From Methylococcaceae bacterium (GTDB taxonomy: Bacteria; Pseudomonadota; Gammaproteobacteria; Methylococcales; Methylomonadaceae), in NCBI GenBank assembly GCA_007280895.1, contig QYQN01000055.1:1-56275 (forward strand): DNA of 56,275 nucleotides. The letters run 5' to 3'. Position numbers and translations under genes: made by a program. Below, in pieces: positions 25,004-34,905 of this stretch. Position 1 is the stretch's first letter. The number at the start of each line of letters is the position of its first letter. Under the pieces are notes generated by a model. It was not told where the DNA came from. It saw nothing but the letters and a program-made list of their open reading frames with translations, and made no database searches.

Positions 25004-26215
25004 TTAAATATGCCGACGTAACCAATCTAAGGCCAGACATGCTGCATGATGTTGTTTATGCTTGAAATCGCCCGCAAGCGCTTTATGATGGTGATAAAAG
25101 TTTCCTGTTACCAGTAACATAGTATGCACATCTATTAATTGATGTTTATCAATTTTTTGTTCAGGTGTACCTATAACAAGCTGGATTAAAATAATCTCAG
25201 CATCGGTGTGCGGTTTAAACGCTAAAGCAAGATCTTGAGCAAGCAAGCAAATATTATCTGTTTGAAAAAAAACATTAAGTTTAGTGCACAGGTTTTTTGT
25301 TGAGTGATGGTAGTGTGCATCCAATAGCCAGTCGCCACGGCCACAAAAACTAGCAATTAACCCTTGGCTAAGCGTCTCAATAACGGCAATGGACAGATTT
25401 TTTTGGGTCATACGCGCATTAATAGTTTCGAATAAATCTCCGGTGTCTTGACCTAAGCCATCAATAGCAAAGACAAATTCTGCTAATTCTTGAGTATAAA
25501 GTGCAACATACGCATGAATATATTCTGGTAAAGAATTAGCAGGAAAGACTAATTTGACTTGCACTTCGTTGGCTGCGGCACGAAAACCCAATTGTATGTC
25601 ATCGGGTAATTGAATAGCGTGAAGGCGCTGTTGAATTTCAGATTCGCCAATGCCAAAGGTTCTTAAAGTGACTAATGTTTTTACATGCAGTGGAAAGCGA
25701 TGTTCCAACTTAGTTTTAACGTGTGCTAAAAAAATATTTCGCATTTCAGCGGGAACGCCAGGTAAAAATACAAACCAGCATTGGTTAACTTGCACAGCAA
25801 AGCCAGGTGCAGTCCCCCATTCATTATCTAAGCGTTCACTTGTGGTGGGTAGCATGGCTTGTTTACGATTTGATTCTGGCATGCGTCGATTACGTAATGA
25901 ATAAAAATGCGTAATGTGCTTAAAAGCTTCTTCATCAAAAAGTAATGGCAAGCCAAAGGCGAGGGCAACGGCTTCTGCTGTTAAATCATCACAGGTTGGG
26001 CCAAGGCCACCAGTACAGATACAGCAAGCCGCGCGTTGAGAAATGTCAGTTAATACCTTAATAAGATCGGCTAAATTATCGCCAACAGCGGTGTGGCGAC
26101 TAACATGAAAGCCTAATTCTACTGACTGATTGGCTAACCAAGCAGAATTGGTATCAACGGTTTGACCAGTAATAATTTCTTCACCTTGCGAAAGAATTTC
26201 TAAAACAGGATGCAT
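25004..26215 (-). CDS. cinA: CinA-family protein with degenerate C-terminal deamidase domain
   Basis: The N-terminal half (about 1-170) is the molybdopterin-binding-like CinA domain, with ILSQGEEIITGQTVDTNSAW, TGGLGPTCDDLT and VFLPGVPAEM; in other species this half hydrolyses ADP-ribose or NAD-type nucleotides. The C-terminal half (about 270-403) should be the PncC nicotinamide-mononucleotide deamidase, but the active-site motif usually read as AESCTGG is VIETLSQG at 278-285. The catalytic serine is threonine and two further motif residues changed. This half may no longer deamidate NMN. Length is 403, near normal. It is divergent from ampD (46 bases) and convergent with the epimerase, with no spacer. 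Confidence 0.88.
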   Translation of the reverse strand: MHPVLEILSQGEEIITGQTVDTNSAWLANQSVELGFHVSRHTAVGDNLADLIKVLTDISQRAACCICTGGLGPTCDDLTAEAVALAFGLPLLFDEEAFKHITHFYSLRNRRMPESNRKQAMLPTTSERLDNEWGTAPGFAVQVNQCWFVFLPGVPAEMRNIFLAHVKTKLEHRFPLHVKTLVTLRTFGIGESEIQQRLHAIQLPDDIQLGFRAAANEVQVKLVFPANSLPEYIHAYVALYTQELAEFVFAIDGLGQDTGDLFETINARMTQKNLSIAVIETLSQGLIASFCGRGDWLLDAHYHHSTKNLCTKLNVFFQTDNICLLAQDLALAFKPHTDAEIILIQLVIGTPEQKIDKHQLIDVHTMLLVTGNFYHHHKALAGDFKHKQHHAACLALDWLRRHI

Positions 26216-26261
26216 GCTTACACCTACTAAAATGATAAAAGTAATTTAAATAATAGTCCAA

Positions 26262-26810
26262 ATGCACATTGAAAATCATTTATTAACATCAATTGAATTT
26301 ATTTTCTCACCAAATTCTGACAAGCGACCAGAACTAGAGGATATTTCATTAATCGTTATTCATAATATCAGTTTGCCACCCAATGAATTCGGAGCAAACT
26401 ACATTGATCAATTATTTACTAATCAACTTGATTCCACAGCACATCCTTATTTTAAAGAGATTGCACACCTAAAGGTCTCCGCGCATCTGTTGATAAACCG
26501 CGAGGGGCAATGCAAACAGTATGTTCCGTTTAATCAACGTGCTTGGCATGCCGGATTATCTCAGTATGCAGGGCGGGAGCGTTGTAATGATTTTTCAATT
26601 GGTATTGAGTTAGAAGGTAGCGATGACACGTGTTATACCGAACCGCAATATCACTGTTTAGCAAAGGTAATTGGGCTGTTGCTAGCAGAGTACCCTAAAT
26701 TATCAACAGAAGCGATTGTGGGGCATAGTGCTATTGCACCAGGCAGAAAAACAGATCCAGGGCGCTGTTTTGATTGGCAACATTTGCAACATTTGCTTGT
26801 GGGGAGGTAA
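26262..26810 (+). CDS. ampD: AmpD, 1,6-anhydro-N-acetylmuramyl-L-alanine amidase
   Basis: Cytosolic zinc amidase that removes the peptide from anhydro-muropeptides in cell-wall recycling and keeps beta-lactamase regulation quiet where AmpR exists. The 182-residue protein has zinc ligands H34 (VIHNISLP), H155 (GHSAIAPG) and D165 (KTDPGRCF), plus the catalytic glutamate E116 (IGIELEGS) and K163. Positions follow E. coli and Citrobacter AmpD. No ampE, ampR or ampG is adjacent. Its stop lies seven bases from the stop of the convergent uvrB. Confidence 0.95.
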   Translation: MHIENHLLTSIEFIFSPNSDKRPELEDISLIVIHNISLPPNEFGANYIDQLFTNQLDSTAHPYFKEIAHLKVSAHLLINREGQCKQYVPFNQRAWHAGLSQYAGRERCNDFSIGIELEGSDDTCYTEPQYHCLAKVIGLLLAEYPKLSTEAIVGHSAIAPGRKTDPGRCFDWQHLQHLLVGR

Positions 26811-26817
26811 ATTAACG

Positions 26818-28815
26818 TCATTGCGCATCAAGTTGTTTAAGTACGTCACGCACTTGCGCAGCGGCTTCAAATTCAAGATTTTTTGCATGTTCGTACATCG
26901 CATCTTCCAATTGTTTGCGTTTTTTAGCTTGTTGTTTGGGCGTTAATGATGTGTAGTTAATAGAGGTTTCAGCAATGTGATGGAGATTTTTATTGCCTTG
27001 CTTACCTGCGCCAGGAATGCTGACTTCAAGAATATCCGTAATCGATTTTAAAATACTTTCAGGGATAATGCCGTGTACAAGATTAAACTGATGTTGCTTT
27101 TCGCGGCGGCGCTCTGTTTCATCAATCGCTTGCTGCATGGAACGCGTCATACGATCAGCATATAAAATAGCTTTACCATGAACGTTTCGGGCTGCACGTC
27201 CAATGGTTTGCACTAAAGACACTGTAGAGCGCAAAAAGCCTTCTTTATCTGCATCTAAAATAGCCACAAGGCTGACTTCAGGAATATCCAAGCCTTCGCG
27301 CAATAAATTAATCCCCACTAACACATCAAATTTTCCTAGGCGTAAATCACGGATAATCTTAACACGTTCTACTGTGTCAATATCAGAATGTAAATAGCGA
27401 ACTTTAACGCCGTGTTCATTTAAATATTCGGTTAAATCTTCAGACATGCGCTTAGTTAGCGTAGTGACTAAGACGCGTTGATGTTGTTCAACGCGTAGGC
27501 TAATTTCTGATAGTAAGTCGTCAACTTGTGTGGTGGCAGGGCGAACTTCAAGACATGGGTCTAATAAGCCCGTGGGGCGGACAACTTGCTCGACAAAGGT
27601 CGGGCAATGGGCTTTTTCATACACGCTTGGCGTAGCAGAAACATAAATGCGTTGAGAGGCTTTTAGTTCAAATTCTGCAAAAGTTAAGGGGCGGTTATCT
27701 AACGCAGAAGGCAGGCGAAAGCCATAGTTAACTAAGGTTTCTTTACGGGCTCGGTCACCTTTAAACATGGCACCGATTTGCGGTAGGGTGACATGACTTT
27801 CATCAATGATGATCAGGGCATTGTCAGGTAAATAGTCAAACATGGTTGGGGGCGGGTCACCTGGCGTGCTGTTTGATAAATGGCGTGAGTAATTTTCGAT
27901 ACCAGAACAATAGCCAATTTCTAATATCATCTCAATATCAAATAAGGTACGTTGTTCTAAACGTTGCGCTTCAACTAATTTGTTTGCTGCATATAATTCA
28001 ATCAATCGTGCTTGAAGTTCAATTTTTATTGCCTCAACAGCCGTCACCAATTGCTCTCTTGGCGTGACGTAATGATTTTTTGGATAAACAGTATAGCGAG
28101 CAATGCGCTTAATTATTTCTCCTGTTAAGGGATCAAAAAGCGATAAGCGTTCTATTTCATTATCAAATAGTTCAATTCTAAGGGCTTCTTGTTCTGACTC
28201 GGCAGGATAAATATCAATACTTTCACCACGCACTCGATAGGTAGCGCGTCTGAGTTCTAAGTCATTGCGTGTGTATTGCATCTCCGTTAAGCGGCGTAAA
28301 ATGCTGCGTTGATCGATTAAGTCACCTTTGACTAAATGCAAAACCATTTCAAAATAAGATTTAGGTTCGCCTAAGCCATAAATTGCCGACACTGTTGCCA
28401 CTACAATGGTGTCAGGGCGTTCGATTAATGCTTTAGTTGCCGATAAGCGCATCTGTTCGATATGTTCATTAAGCGACGCGTCTTTATCAATAAACGTATC
28501 TGAGGCGGGAACATAGGCTTCTGGCTGATAGTAATCATAATAAGATACAAAATATTCGACACTGTTGTCAGGGAAGAATTCTTTCATTTCACCGTATAAT
28601 TGCGCCGCTAAGGTTTTATTGGGTGCCATAATCATCGCGGGACGTTGGGTCTGATCGATGACATTTGCAATAGTAAAGGTTTTTCCAGAGCCAGTAACAC
28701 CCAATAAAGTTTGATGCACTGCACCATTGTTTAAGCCGGCAACAAGCTGTTGAATTGCTGTCGGTTGGTCGCCTGCTGGTTGAAAAGGGCGGTGGATTTT
28801 AAAGGCTTTTTGCAT
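26818..28815 (-). CDS. uvrB: UvrB, excinuclease ABC subunit B
   Basis: Damage-verifying helicase of nucleotide excision repair. The 665-residue protein has Walker A GVTGSGKT at 39-46, the beta-hairpin region with [12 protein letters not shown] and the helicase motif [11 protein letters not shown]. Motif VI is [13 protein letters not shown], and the C-terminal UVR domain ends with [19 protein letters not shown], the UvrC-binding helix. All is standard. A gene for a RIO-type kinase ends 11 bases upstream on the same strand, so the two are probably co-transcribed. Confidence 0.97.
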   Translation of the reverse strand: MQKAFKIHRPFQPAGDQPTAIQQLVAGLNNGAVHQTLLGVTGSGKTFTIANVIDQTQRPAMIMAPNKTLAAQLYGEMKEFFPDNSVEYFVSYYDYYQPEAYVPASDTFIDKDASLNEHIEQMRLSATKALIERPDTIVVATVSAIYGLGEPKSYFEMVLHLVKGDLIDQRSILRRLTEMQYTRNDLELRRATYRVRGESIDIYPAESEQEALRIELFDNEIERLSLFDPLTGEIIKRIARYTVYPKNHYVTPREQLVTAVEAIKIELQARLIELYAANKLVEAQRLEQRTLFDIEMILEIGYCSGIENYSRHLSNSTPGDPPPTMFDYLPDNALIIIDESHVTLPQIGAMFKGDRARKETLVNYGFRLPSALDNRPLTFAEFELKASQRIYVSATPSVYEKAHCPTFVEQVVRPTGLLDPCLEVRPATTQVDDLLSEISLRVEQHQRVLVTTLTKRMSEDLTEYLNEHGVKVRYLHSDIDTVERVKIIRDLRLGKFDVLVGINLLREGLDIPEVSLVAILDADKEGFLRSTVSLVQTIGRAARNVHGKAILYADRMTRSMQQAIDETERRREKQHQFNLVHGIIPESILKSITDILEVSIPGAGKQGNKNLHHIAETSINYTSLTPKQQAKKRKQLEDAMYEHAKNLEFEAAAQVRDVLKQLDAQ

Positions 28816-28826
28816 AATTGCGATGC

Positions 28827-29669
28827 TTATTCCTGAGGTGCATGTTTGCGTTCTAAGGCTTCTTTTTTGGCATCACTAATTTCCCGAAGTACACTTTTTA
28901 CATCGGCCGTTTTTTCTGTGAAGCGATACTGACCTGTTAAAGGCGTATCAGGGTGTAATAAACCACTTTCATACAGCTTCCATATTTCCTTACCGTAGTG
29001 CGTAGTTAACAGTGCAGGGGCAAATTGACTAAAGTATTGGCGCAAATTATCCACATCACGTTCTAGCATTCGTGCCGCATGATTATTAGCCGCTGCATTC
29101 ACTGCTTGGGGTAAATCAATAATGACTGGGCCTTGAGCGTCGACCAAAATATTGTATTCAGAGAGATCACCATGCACGATGCCAGCACATAACATTTTAA
29201 CGACTTCTTTTATCAGCTGTTCATGAAAAAACAAGGCTTCTTGTTCAGTAAAGTGCAGATCATTTAAGCGAGGGGCAGCATTACCCTCAGCATCACAGAC
29301 TAATTCCATTAATAACACCCCACTAATGAAATTAAATGGCTTTGGTACCCGTACCCCTGCTGCAGCTAATTGATATAACGCATCAACTTCAGCATTTTGC
29401 CAAACATCTTCTTGTTGTTGGCGACCAAATTTACTGTTTTTATTCATCGCTCGTGCTTGGCGAGAATTACGTACTTTACGGCCTTCTTGGTAAAGCGTTT
29501 GATTATGAAAGCTTCGTTGATTAGCGTCTTTATACACTTTAGCGCAGCATATTTCACCATTAGCGACAACAACATAGACTGACGCTTCTTTACCGCTTTT
29601 TAACGGTCTTAATACTTTATCCACGAGACCATCGGCAACTAAAGGCTCGATACTTTTGGGCGTTTTCAT
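28827..29669 (-). CDS. RIO-type serine/threonine protein kinase
   Basis: Atypical kinase of 280 residues. The ATP lysine is K44 in CCAKVYKD and the glycine-poor nucleotide loop is KSGKEASVY at 24-32. The catalytic loop HGDLSEYN (H166, D168, N173) and the metal-binding IDLPQ (D185) are those of RIO1-like kinases. RIO kinases act in ribosome maturation in archaea and eukaryotes; the bacterial role is not settled. The gene is followed 11 bases later by uvrB, suggesting one transcript. Lipopolysaccharide kinases are relatives, but the SEYN motif favours RIO. Confidence 0.88.
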   Translation of the reverse strand: MKTPKSIEPLVADGLVDKVLRPLKSGKEASVYVVVANGEICCAKVYKDANQRSFHNQTLYQEGRKVRNSRQARAMNKNSKFGRQQQEDVWQNAEVDALYQLAAAGVRVPKPFNFISGVLLMELVCDAEGNAAPRLNDLHFTEQEALFFHEQLIKEVVKMLCAGIVHGDLSEYNILVDAQGPVIIDLPQAVNAAANNHAARMLERDVDNLRQYFSQFAPALLTTHYGKEIWKLYESGLLHPDTPLTGQYRFTEKTADVKSVLREISDAKKEALERKHAPQE

Positions 29670-29730
29670 TGTGATGCTTGTCCTTGTAAAATGCGTGTGT
29701 GGTTTGATTTTAGTTTATTTATGGTACCGT

Positions 29731-30960
29731 TTACGTTAACCAAGATACAACCCCTAATCCTGCCGCCTGACCTGTAGCAAAGCAGGCGGTTAATAAATAG
29801 CCACCAGTAGGCGCATCCCAGTCTAGCATTTCACCAGCACAGAACACGCCTGGAAATTGGGTGAGCATTAAATTCTCTGTTAATCCTGAAAAGCAAACGC
29901 CGCCTGCACTGCTAATTGCTTCATCTAGTGGCCGTGTACTGAGTAATTGAATAGGTAAAGATTTAATTACCAGAGCCAGATCATCTGCCTTTGAAAAGGT
30001 GTTGGGGGGAGCACATTCGCGCAATAGCGCGGCCTTCACGCCTTCCAGTCCTAGGCGTTTACGGAGAAAATTGGCTAAGGATAATTTACCACGAGCGCCA
30101 GATACTCTGTTTTGTACGTGGGCAAGCGCAAAATGTGGTAACAAATCAAGATAAATAGTCGCAATGCCGTGGGTGCTGAGTTGGTGTCGAAGAGCAGGTG
30201 ATAAGGCGTAGATTAAGCTTCCTTCAACTCCGGTACGGGTGAGCATAAATTCACCTGAATGAAATTTACTTAACTCATGATCGCGTGGAAATAAAGAAAG
30301 GCTACAATTTTTAACAGCTTGCCCAGCAAAATGGTCTTGAAAATACATTGACCACTGGCTATTAAAGCCACAATTACTGGGTGTTAATTCATGCACAGGA
30401 ATTTTATGTTGAAGAAAAGGGCTTACCCACGCGCCCGTTGCGCCCAATTTAGCCCAACTCCCCCCGCCTAAAGCCAGTACGACAGCATCTGCATGATGCG
30501 TATAGGTGCCTTGGGGGGTGGTAAAGATAAGTTCAGAGCTAGTTAAGGTGTCGCTATGCCAATGATGACGAGGATGAAAGCGAATGCCTGCTTCACGCAT
30601 ACGACGCAGCCACTGACGAAGCAACGGCGCAGCTTTCATTTCTTGCGGAAAAATTCGTCCCGAAGAACCTACAAAAGTGTCAATGCCAAGCTGATGAACC
30701 CAAGCACGTAAAGCGGTCGGGGAAAAATTGGTAATAAAGGGCGTGATGCGTGCTTGGCTGTCACCATAGCGAGTTAAAAACGTAGTGAAAGGGTCGGTAT
30801 GGGTAATATTAAGACCACCTTTACCAGCCATTAAAAATTTTCTTCCCATCGTGGGCATGGCATCAAATACATCTACAGTAAAATCACCTGCATTCATAAT
30901 GGTTTCAGCAGCCATCAGTCCAGATGGGCCGCCGCCAATAATAGCAATGTTTTTTTTCAT
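29731..30960 (-). CDS. HI0933-like FAD-dependent flavoprotein
   Basis: Flavoprotein of about 409 residues in the HI0933/BaiN-type family, probably the TIGR03862 branch. ATG at 30960 is preferred: TAGGT lies just upstream and the Rossmann motif NIAIIGGGPSGLMAAE follows at once; a frame starting at 30984 adds eight residues without support. Other family marks are GRKFLMAGKGGLNITH near residue 40, ADAVVLALGGGSWAKLG, and the late GVCFSGL and FCAGEMLDWDAPTGGYLL. The substrate of this family is largely unknown. It has no clear operon partner; the next gene on the strand is 61 bases away. Confidence 0.85.
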   Translation of the reverse strand: MKKNIAIIGGGPSGLMAAETIMNAGDFTVDVFDAMPTMGRKFLMAGKGGLNITHTDPFTTFLTRYGDSQARITPFITNFSPTALRAWVHQLGIDTFVGSSGRIFPQEMKAAPLLRQWLRRMREAGIRFHPRHHWHSDTLTSSELIFTTPQGTYTHHADAVVLALGGGSWAKLGATGAWVSPFLQHKIPVHELTPSNCGFNSQWSMYFQDHFAGQAVKNCSLSLFPRDHELSKFHSGEFMLTRTGVEGSLIYALSPALRHQLSTHGIATIYLDLLPHFALAHVQNRVSGARGKLSLANFLRKRLGLEGVKAALLRECAPPNTFSKADDLALVIKSLPIQLLSTRPLDEAISSAGGVCFSGLTENLMLTQFPGVFCAGEMLDWDAPTGGYLLTACFATGQAAGLGVVSWLT

Positions 30961-31093
30961 TGATGACCTATTTAAAAATAACACAATACGCGTCGTGGGT
31001 AATGCTCTTAAGCATAGCTAATTCCTTTTTTAATTATAGTGTTAGTGGTGTTGAGAGGTGCTAATTACACTTCGTGGCGCAATAACACGTATA

Positions 31094-31140
31094 GTGGGAG
31101 AGGCTTTAGTCTCGACTGTCACAGCAAAAGTCTCTCCGAC
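31094..31140. repeat. Long imperfect palindrome, REP-like
   Basis: GTGGGAGAGGCTTT (31094-31107) pairs with AAAGTCTCTCCGAC (31127-31140), 14 positions with one mismatch and one G-U, around a 19-base loop. It lies in the 285-base divergent gap between the flavoprotein and the sensor kinase, which otherwise shows nothing I recognise. The arms (AGAGGCTTT, AGTCTCGAC) look like dispersed palindromic elements, but only one copy is in this window. Confidence 0.5.
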
Positions 31141-31269
31141 ATGAATACTTTCACATAAAATGGTCTTCATAGCGAGTGGCAGAACGAAAAGTAATAAAGC
31201 GGCAACGCTTACACGTTATTGTTTAGCGCGTTTATTGGTTTACAAATTTTATGATGGTTTAATTAAATT

Positions 31270-32631
31270 ATGCATTATTTCACCTGGAAAAGTGTTTCTA
31301 TTCAATCTTTAGGGTTGCGCTTATTAATAGCAGAAGGATTAGTCTTGGCTGTTTTTTTTGCATTAGTTGCTTTTGTGTTAGAGCAAGGCTTTCGGGATAG
31401 TGCAGAAAAAGCGTTACAAGAACGTTTACAAATTCAAGTGTATGCGTTGTTGTCAGTAGCAAAGTTTACAAATAATAAAGTGTCATTACCTGATAATTTG
31501 CCCGATCCACGCTTTGAAGTCCCAGGCTCTGGTTTGTATGCTTTTATTGTGACGATGCCAAATACCGTGGTATGGCAGTCGCCATCAGCGTTAGGCGTGG
31601 AGGTGAGTTTGCCTCAAGAGTTAGTGCCAGAACAGTTTTTAATGTTAATTGATCAAAAAAAACGTTATGTATTGCACTATAAAGTGTTTAAGCACGATGC
31701 CAATGTTCAGCCACAAGCTTTTATCATAACAGTAAAAGAAGATGCTCATTTTGTTGGCGATCAGGTCGCACAATTACAAAATACTTTACGGCTTTGGTTG
31801 CTAGGTATTGGTATTGTTTTAATAGCGATACAATTTGCATTATTGCGATGGAGTTTAGCGCCATTGCGTAGTATCGTGAAAGACTTGGAGGCTATCGAGC
31901 ACGGGCAAAAAACTCACTTAGATGGTCGTTATCCAAGCGAATTGCGCAGCTTAGTGGGAAATTTAAATGCTTTTATTAGTATCGAACGTGCTCATTTAGA
32001 GCGCTATCGTAATCATCTGGCTGATTTAGCGCACAGCTTAAAAACCCCTTTAGCTATTTTGCGAGGTTGTTTAGAAAACTTTAATGCGGAGACCATGACT
32101 GAGCAAATTATTCGCATGAATGATATTGTTGAATATCAATTACATCGTGCCGCAGCGAAAGGCGAGCAGCAAAAGGCTATAAAAAGTATTGATTTAACTG
32201 TGATTGTAAACAAGGTAATGCTGTCGCTTAACAAAGTCTATCTGGATAAACACTTAAGCTTTGAGGTGATCATGCCCGATAATTGTCAGCTCTATTGTGA
32301 ACAAGGTGACTTATATGAAATTGTTGGCAATTTATTAGATAATGCCTGCAAATGGTGTGACAGTCGGGTCAAAGTAAGTGTGGGTCTTAAGCCGCGTAAA
32401 GCACGGCGAAATTTCTCGGTGCTCTTAACCATCGAAGATGATGGGCCGGGCATTCCCGTGGGTAAATTTAATGACATCTTAAAAAGGGGCATGCGTGCCG
32501 ATGAAAATATTCATGGTCATGGTATCGGTGTGACCGTTGTTTATGAATTAGTTCATTTGCTGGGGGGGCAGTTGGAAGGCGGTAAAAGTTCTGCTCTTGG
32601 TGGTATGTGTTGGCGTGTATATTTGCCTTAG
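31270..32631 (+). CDS. Two-component sensor histidine kinase (PhoQ-like), orphan
   Basis: Membrane sensor kinase of 453 residues. Helix 1 is at about 14-36, a periplasmic sensor region at 37-173, helix 2 at 174-193, then HAMP-like (about 195-245) and the dimerisation/phosphotransfer domain with H255 in LAHSLKTPLA. The ATPase domain follows with N box LLDNACKWC, G1 DDGPGIP and G2 GHGIGVTVV. The HSLKTPLA form of the H box and the small periplasmic domain resemble PhoQ-type kinases. No response regulator gene is adjacent on either side, so its partner must be elsewhere. Confidence 0.88.
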   Translation: MHYFTWKSVSIQSLGLRLLIAEGLVLAVFFALVAFVLEQGFRDSAEKALQERLQIQVYALLSVAKFTNNKVSLPDNLPDPRFEVPGSGLYAFIVTMPNTVVWQSPSALGVEVSLPQELVPEQFLMLIDQKKRYVLHYKVFKHDANVQPQAFIITVKEDAHFVGDQVAQLQNTLRLWLLGIGIVLIAIQFALLRWSLAPLRSIVKDLEAIEHGQKTHLDGRYPSELRSLVGNLNAFISIERAHLERYRNHLADLAHSLKTPLAILRGCLENFNAETMTEQIIRMNDIVEYQLHRAAAKGEQQKAIKSIDLTVIVNKVMLSLNKVYLDKHLSFEVIMPDNCQLYCEQGDLYEIVGNLLDNACKWCDSRVKVSVGLKPRKARRNFSVLLTIEDDGPGIPVGKFNDILKRGMRADENIHGHGIGVTVVYELVHLLGGQLEGGKSSALGGMCWRVYLP

Positions 32632-32744
32632 TAATAGCTAGGGTATCCAACAGTACAGCGGACGTTGCACTATAAATTAAATACAAACTTTCCATAATTT
32701 TCTTGCACACTTGCTATTAGCAAGGTGTAATGTATAAGTTAAAA

Positions 32745-32773
32745 TTGACGTATTAAAATTGATGTAATATATG
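32745..32773 (+). promoter_or_regulatory. Candidate promoter for the transketolase gene
   Basis: TTGACG (32745-32750; 5 of 6) is followed after 17 bases by TATATG (32768-32773; 4 of 6). Transcription would start near 32780, giving a leader of about 125 bases with a weak AT-rich hairpin (ATTCTT 32851-32856 with AAGAAT 32860-32865) followed by a T-run. Confidence 0.5.
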
Positions 32774-32905
32774 TCATGAGATGAATTTTTAAAGAAAGCA
32801 ACGAGCACGTTTTACCTTGTTCAGGCGTTTTTTCGTGGCTTTTATAAGCGATTCTTTATAAGAATAATTTTTTTAACCTCAACCTCAACTAAAGAGAAAC
32901 GACTT

Positions 32906-34807
32906 ATGTCTAATTTTCCAATTGATCTTAACGCTTATCAACGTATTAGTTTAGATCCTAGTGTACCAACGTTAACTGACGAACAACGCGCTAGTTTACA
33001 AGCCAATATTCAATTATGCCGTGATGCTATTGTGTTCTTTACCTCAACAGGTGCAGCACGTGGCGTGGGCGGGCATACCGGTGGACCGTATGACACGGTT
33101 CCAGAAGTAATGATTATGGATGCGTTATTCCGTGGTTCAGAAAAATTTGTACCTACTTTTTTTGATGAAGCAGGACACCGTGTTGCAACGCAGTATTTAA
33201 TGTCAGTGTTAAATGGTGATATGCCCGCAGAAAAATTAACTGAATACCGTGCGGCACATTCACATTTACCAGGTCATCCAGAATTAGGATTTACGCCAGG
33301 GGTAAAATTTAGTTCAGGTCGTTTAGGACACATGTGGCCTTACGTCAATGGTGTAGCCATGGCTAATCCAGGTAAAACAGTGTTTTGCTTGGGGTCAGAC
33401 GGTTCGCAGCAAGAAGGTGATGATGCAGAAGCAGCGCGTTTAGCTGTTGCTCAGGGCTTGAATGTTAAATTAATCATTGACGACAATAATGTCACTATCG
33501 CAGGACATCCTTCAGAGTACTTAAAAGGTTGTTCAACAGCGAAAACCTTAGCAGGTCATGGCTTAACGGTCTTAGAAGGAGACGGTGAAGATATTGATGG
33601 TTTGTACGCACGTATCTGTCAAGCCATTGCTATGGATGGACCTGTTGCTATTATCAATCACCGCCCAATGTGCCCAGGAATTAATGGCTTAGAAGGTTCT
33701 ACGCATGGTCATGATGTTATTTCAGTAAAATTAGCTTTGGAATACCTTGAAGCGCGTGGCCACGTTGCCGCAGTTGATTTCTTAAATGCCGTGGTCGCCC
33801 CTAAAAATGACTATCAATTTTTAGGCTCAAGCGCCGTGTGGGATGCCAATCGTAACGTGTTTGGTGATGCAGTGGTTGATGTTATGAGCACCATGAGCGA
33901 AGCAGAACGCGTTGAAAAAGTACGTGTTATTGATTCTGACTTAGAAGGTTCCTGTGGCTTACATAAAATCCATAAAGCCTATCCAGAAGTGTTTATTTCT
34001 TCAGGTATTATGGAGCGTGGTAACTTTTCTGCTGCCGCAGGTTTTGGTATGGAAGCAGGTAAGCAAGGTATTTTTGGAACGTTTAGTGCATTTTTAGAAA
34101 TGTTGATGTCCGAAATTACGATGGCGCGCTTGAACAATTCTAATGTATTAAGTCATTTTTCACATTCAGGGATTGACGATATGGCGGATAACACCTGCCA
34201 TTTTGGTTTAAACAATATGTTTGCAGACAATGGTTTGTCAGATGGTTATGCAACAGGCTTGTATTTTCCTGCCGATCCAAATCAAATGAAAGCCGTGGTC
34301 AGTCGTATTTTTAACGATCCAGGTTTACGTTTTGTTTTCTCTACACGCTCTAAAGTGCCAATGATCTTAAACGAGCAAGGTCAAGATTTCTTTGCGGGTG
34401 ATTACACGTTTGTTCCTGGTAAGGATGAAGTTATTCGTGAAGGTAAAGATGGTTATATTGTTGCGTTTGGCGATACTTTATATCGTGCCTTGGATGCGGT
34501 AGAAAGATTGAAACAAGAAGGTATTCATATTGGTTTAATCAATAAACCAACCTTAAGTGCTATCGATGAAGAAATGTTACAAAAAGTAGGTCAATCACCA
34601 ATGGTCTTAGTGGTTGAATCCTTTAACCGTAAAACTGGTTTAGGAAGTCGTTATGGTTCTTGGTTGTTAGAGCGTGGTTTAACACCAAAATTTGGTTATA
34701 TTGCTACACATAAAGAAGGGTGTGGTGGATTATGGGAACAATTCCCACACCAAGGTATTGATCCAGTCGGCATTATGGCAAAAGTAAAAGAATTGTTATC
34801 AGCTTAA
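32906..34807 (+). CDS. Transketolase-family thiamine-diphosphate enzyme (divergent)
   Basis: A 633-residue ThDP enzyme. The N-terminal domain has H57 in GGHTGGP (catalytic His of the SGHPG type) and the ThDP motif SDGSQQEGDD at 164-173, completed by IIDDNNVTI at 190-198. A pyrimidine domain (ERGNFSAAAGFGMEAG, FSHSGIDD) and a C-terminal domain (VVESFNRKTGLGS) follow. The order and length fit transketolase, but the motifs depart from the textbook GDG/SGHPG forms. In a RuMP-cycle methanotroph, rearranging pentose and hexose phosphates would be the expected role; that is inference. Biased codons suggest high expression. Dihydroxyacetone synthase or another C2-transfer enzyme are alternatives. Confidence 0.82.
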   Translation: MSNFPIDLNAYQRISLDPSVPTLTDEQRASLQANIQLCRDAIVFFTSTGAARGVGGHTGGPYDTVPEVMIMDALFRGSEKFVPTFFDEAGHRVATQYLMSVLNGDMPAEKLTEYRAAHSHLPGHPELGFTPGVKFSSGRLGHMWPYVNGVAMANPGKTVFCLGSDGSQQEGDDAEAARLAVAQGLNVKLIIDDNNVTIAGHPSEYLKGCSTAKTLAGHGLTVLEGDGEDIDGLYARICQAIAMDGPVAIINHRPMCPGINGLEGSTHGHDVISVKLALEYLEARGHVAAVDFLNAVVAPKNDYQFLGSSAVWDANRNVFGDAVVDVMSTMSEAERVEKVRVIDSDLEGSCGLHKIHKAYPEVFISSGIMERGNFSAAAGFGMEAGKQGIFGTFSAFLEMLMSEITMARLNNSNVLSHFSHSGIDDMADNTCHFGLNNMFADNGLSDGYATGLYFPADPNQMKAVVSRIFNDPGLRFVFSTRSKVPMILNEQGQDFFAGDYTFVPGKDEVIREGKDGYIVAFGDTLYRALDAVERLKQEGIHIGLINKPTLSAIDEEMLQKVGQSPMVLVVESFNRKTGLGSRYGSWLLERGLTPKFGYIATHKEGCGGLWEQFPHQGIDPVGIMAKVKELLSA

Positions 34808-34822
34808 GCCATTTAATGACAG

Positions 34823-34846
34823 AACAATGCCAAGGATGGCATTGTT
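34823..34846. terminator. Hairpin after the transketolase gene
   Basis: AACAATGCC (34823-34831) pairs perfectly with GGCATTGTT (34838-34846) around loop AAGGAT. The T-run after it is broken (TTATCATCGTTTT), so termination may be partial. It lies between the transketolase stop and the stop of the convergent zapD and could serve both strands. Confidence 0.6.
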
Positions 34847-34905
34847 TATCATCGTTTTAGTGCGGATTACATGGCTTAGACAAGCCGGTGTGTTTAAAAA
34901 AACAG

